Part shown: piece by piece, positions 35,188 through 35,503 of the stretch
Layout of the letters: each line of letters opens with the position of its first letter
Numbering within the stretch: the stretch's first letter is position 1
Program-made: the position numbers and the translations under genes
The notes under the pieces: model-generated
The model's database searches: none
The model's input: only the letters and a program-made list of their open reading frames with translations
Told to the model about the DNA's origin: nothing
Assembly: GCA_039649115.1 (NCBI GenBank)
Contig: JBBWZQ010000010.1
Span: 1-35,503, forward strand
Source of the DNA: DATEJJ01 sp039649115
GTDB taxonomy: Bacteria; Actinomycetota; Actinomycetes; Mycobacteriales; Micromonosporaceae
DNA: 35,503 nt
Direction of reading: 5' to 3'

Positions 35188-35503
35188 TGGCCGGACTGAT
35201 CTATCTCGCAGACACGTCTGTCTACGTCCTGCAGGGACAACACCTCCAGGTCCGCCGCAGGTTCGAGGCGCTACTCGCCGAAGGACGGCTGGCGGCCTGC
35301 CAGATGACATCCTTGGAGTACCTCAACAACGCACCCGATCCGAAAAGCTACGAGGTGCTGTGGGGTGCGCTCCACGGGCACCGCCGGATCGACGTCACCG
35401 CTCAAGCGATGGACCGAGCGCTCGCCACACACCGGGCGCTGGCGGCCACCAGCCAGCACAGGCATTTCCGGCTACCCGACCTGATCATCGCAGCGACAGC
35501 GGA
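35187..35503 (+). CDS. vapC: VapC-type PIN-domain ribonuclease toxin (partial)
   Basis: The frame from ATG 35187 runs to the right edge of the window without a stop: 105 complete residues of a family usually 125-140 long. It starts MAGLIYLADTSVYVLQGQHL and shows the PIN metal-binding acids: D9 in LADTSV, E44 in TSLEYL and D98 in RLPDLIIAA. VapC toxins cleave tRNA or rRNA and are silenced by VapB. The start overlaps the vapB stop (TGATG). A decayed copy of its 3' half lies at 33688-33887, so this cassette was duplicated. Confidence 0.9.
   Translation, partial: MAGLIYLADTSVYVLQGQHLQVRRRFEALLAEGRLAACQMTSLEYLNNAPDPKSYEVLWGALHGHRRIDVTAQAMDRALATHRALAATSQHRHFRLPDLIIAATA

Overview
The window comes from a high-GC actinomycete, most likely a member of the Micromonosporaceae. 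This is inferred from gene content and codon use, not from an rRNA sequence. Evidence includes many GTG starts, GTGA/ATGA stop-start overlaps, HspR-type operators before both clpB and dnaK, a BkdA-type E1 alpha, DUF6458 proteins and actinobacterial paired GTPases. No rRNA and no complete tRNA gene is present.

Positions 1-2,900 (mostly minus strand): the edge of a possible ArsR-type regulator, pyrE, a short-chain dehydrogenase behind a four-helix membrane protein, and a small unknown gene behind clpB. Positions 2,900-12,650 hold almost a whole HspR heat-shock regulon. clpB (2910-5501) and the operon dnaK-grpE-dnaJ-hspR (12570 down to 8307) are each preceded by a HAIR-like inverted repeat that HspR, the last gene of the dnaK operon, should bind. 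Between them lie a well-formed promoter/operator driving what looks like a decayed gene, a KhtTU-type cation/proton antiporter pair, and a conserved unknown gene.

Positions 12,650-18,400: an overlapping pair of dynamin-like GTPases, a GNAT acetyltransferase, a conserved unknown protein and, convergent to them, a secreted Gly/His-rich protein with a possible metal-binding tail. Positions 18,700-25,000: bkdABC (branched-chain 2-oxoacid dehydrogenase E1 alpha, E1 beta, E2), a Pro-rich single-pass membrane protein with four extracellular cysteines, and a thioredoxin/NHL-repeat protein. Positions 25,000-32,730: pxpBCA (5-oxoprolinase), divergent from a hemolysin III/TrhA membrane protein; a SixA-type phosphatase between two DUF6458 paralogues; a large acyl-CoA dehydrogenase with twin palindromic operators; and a membrane-linked SpoIIE/PP2C phosphatase. 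An RlpA-like cell-wall protein follows.

Positions 33,690-35,503 are different in character: a graveyard of integrative elements. Three degenerate copies of the 3' half of a tRNA-Gly(CCC) gene lie in the same orientation, as att sites would. Among them are a frameshifted 3' fragment of a vapC toxin gene, three tandem 10-bp direct repeats, two tiny tandem genes, and an intact vapB followed by a vapC that runs off the window. The vapC fragment is nearly identical to the intact vapC and ends a few bases from an att-like copy. This suggests that the toxin-antitoxin cassette travels with, or is kept beside, the tRNA-Gly attachment site. This is the most unusual part of the window.
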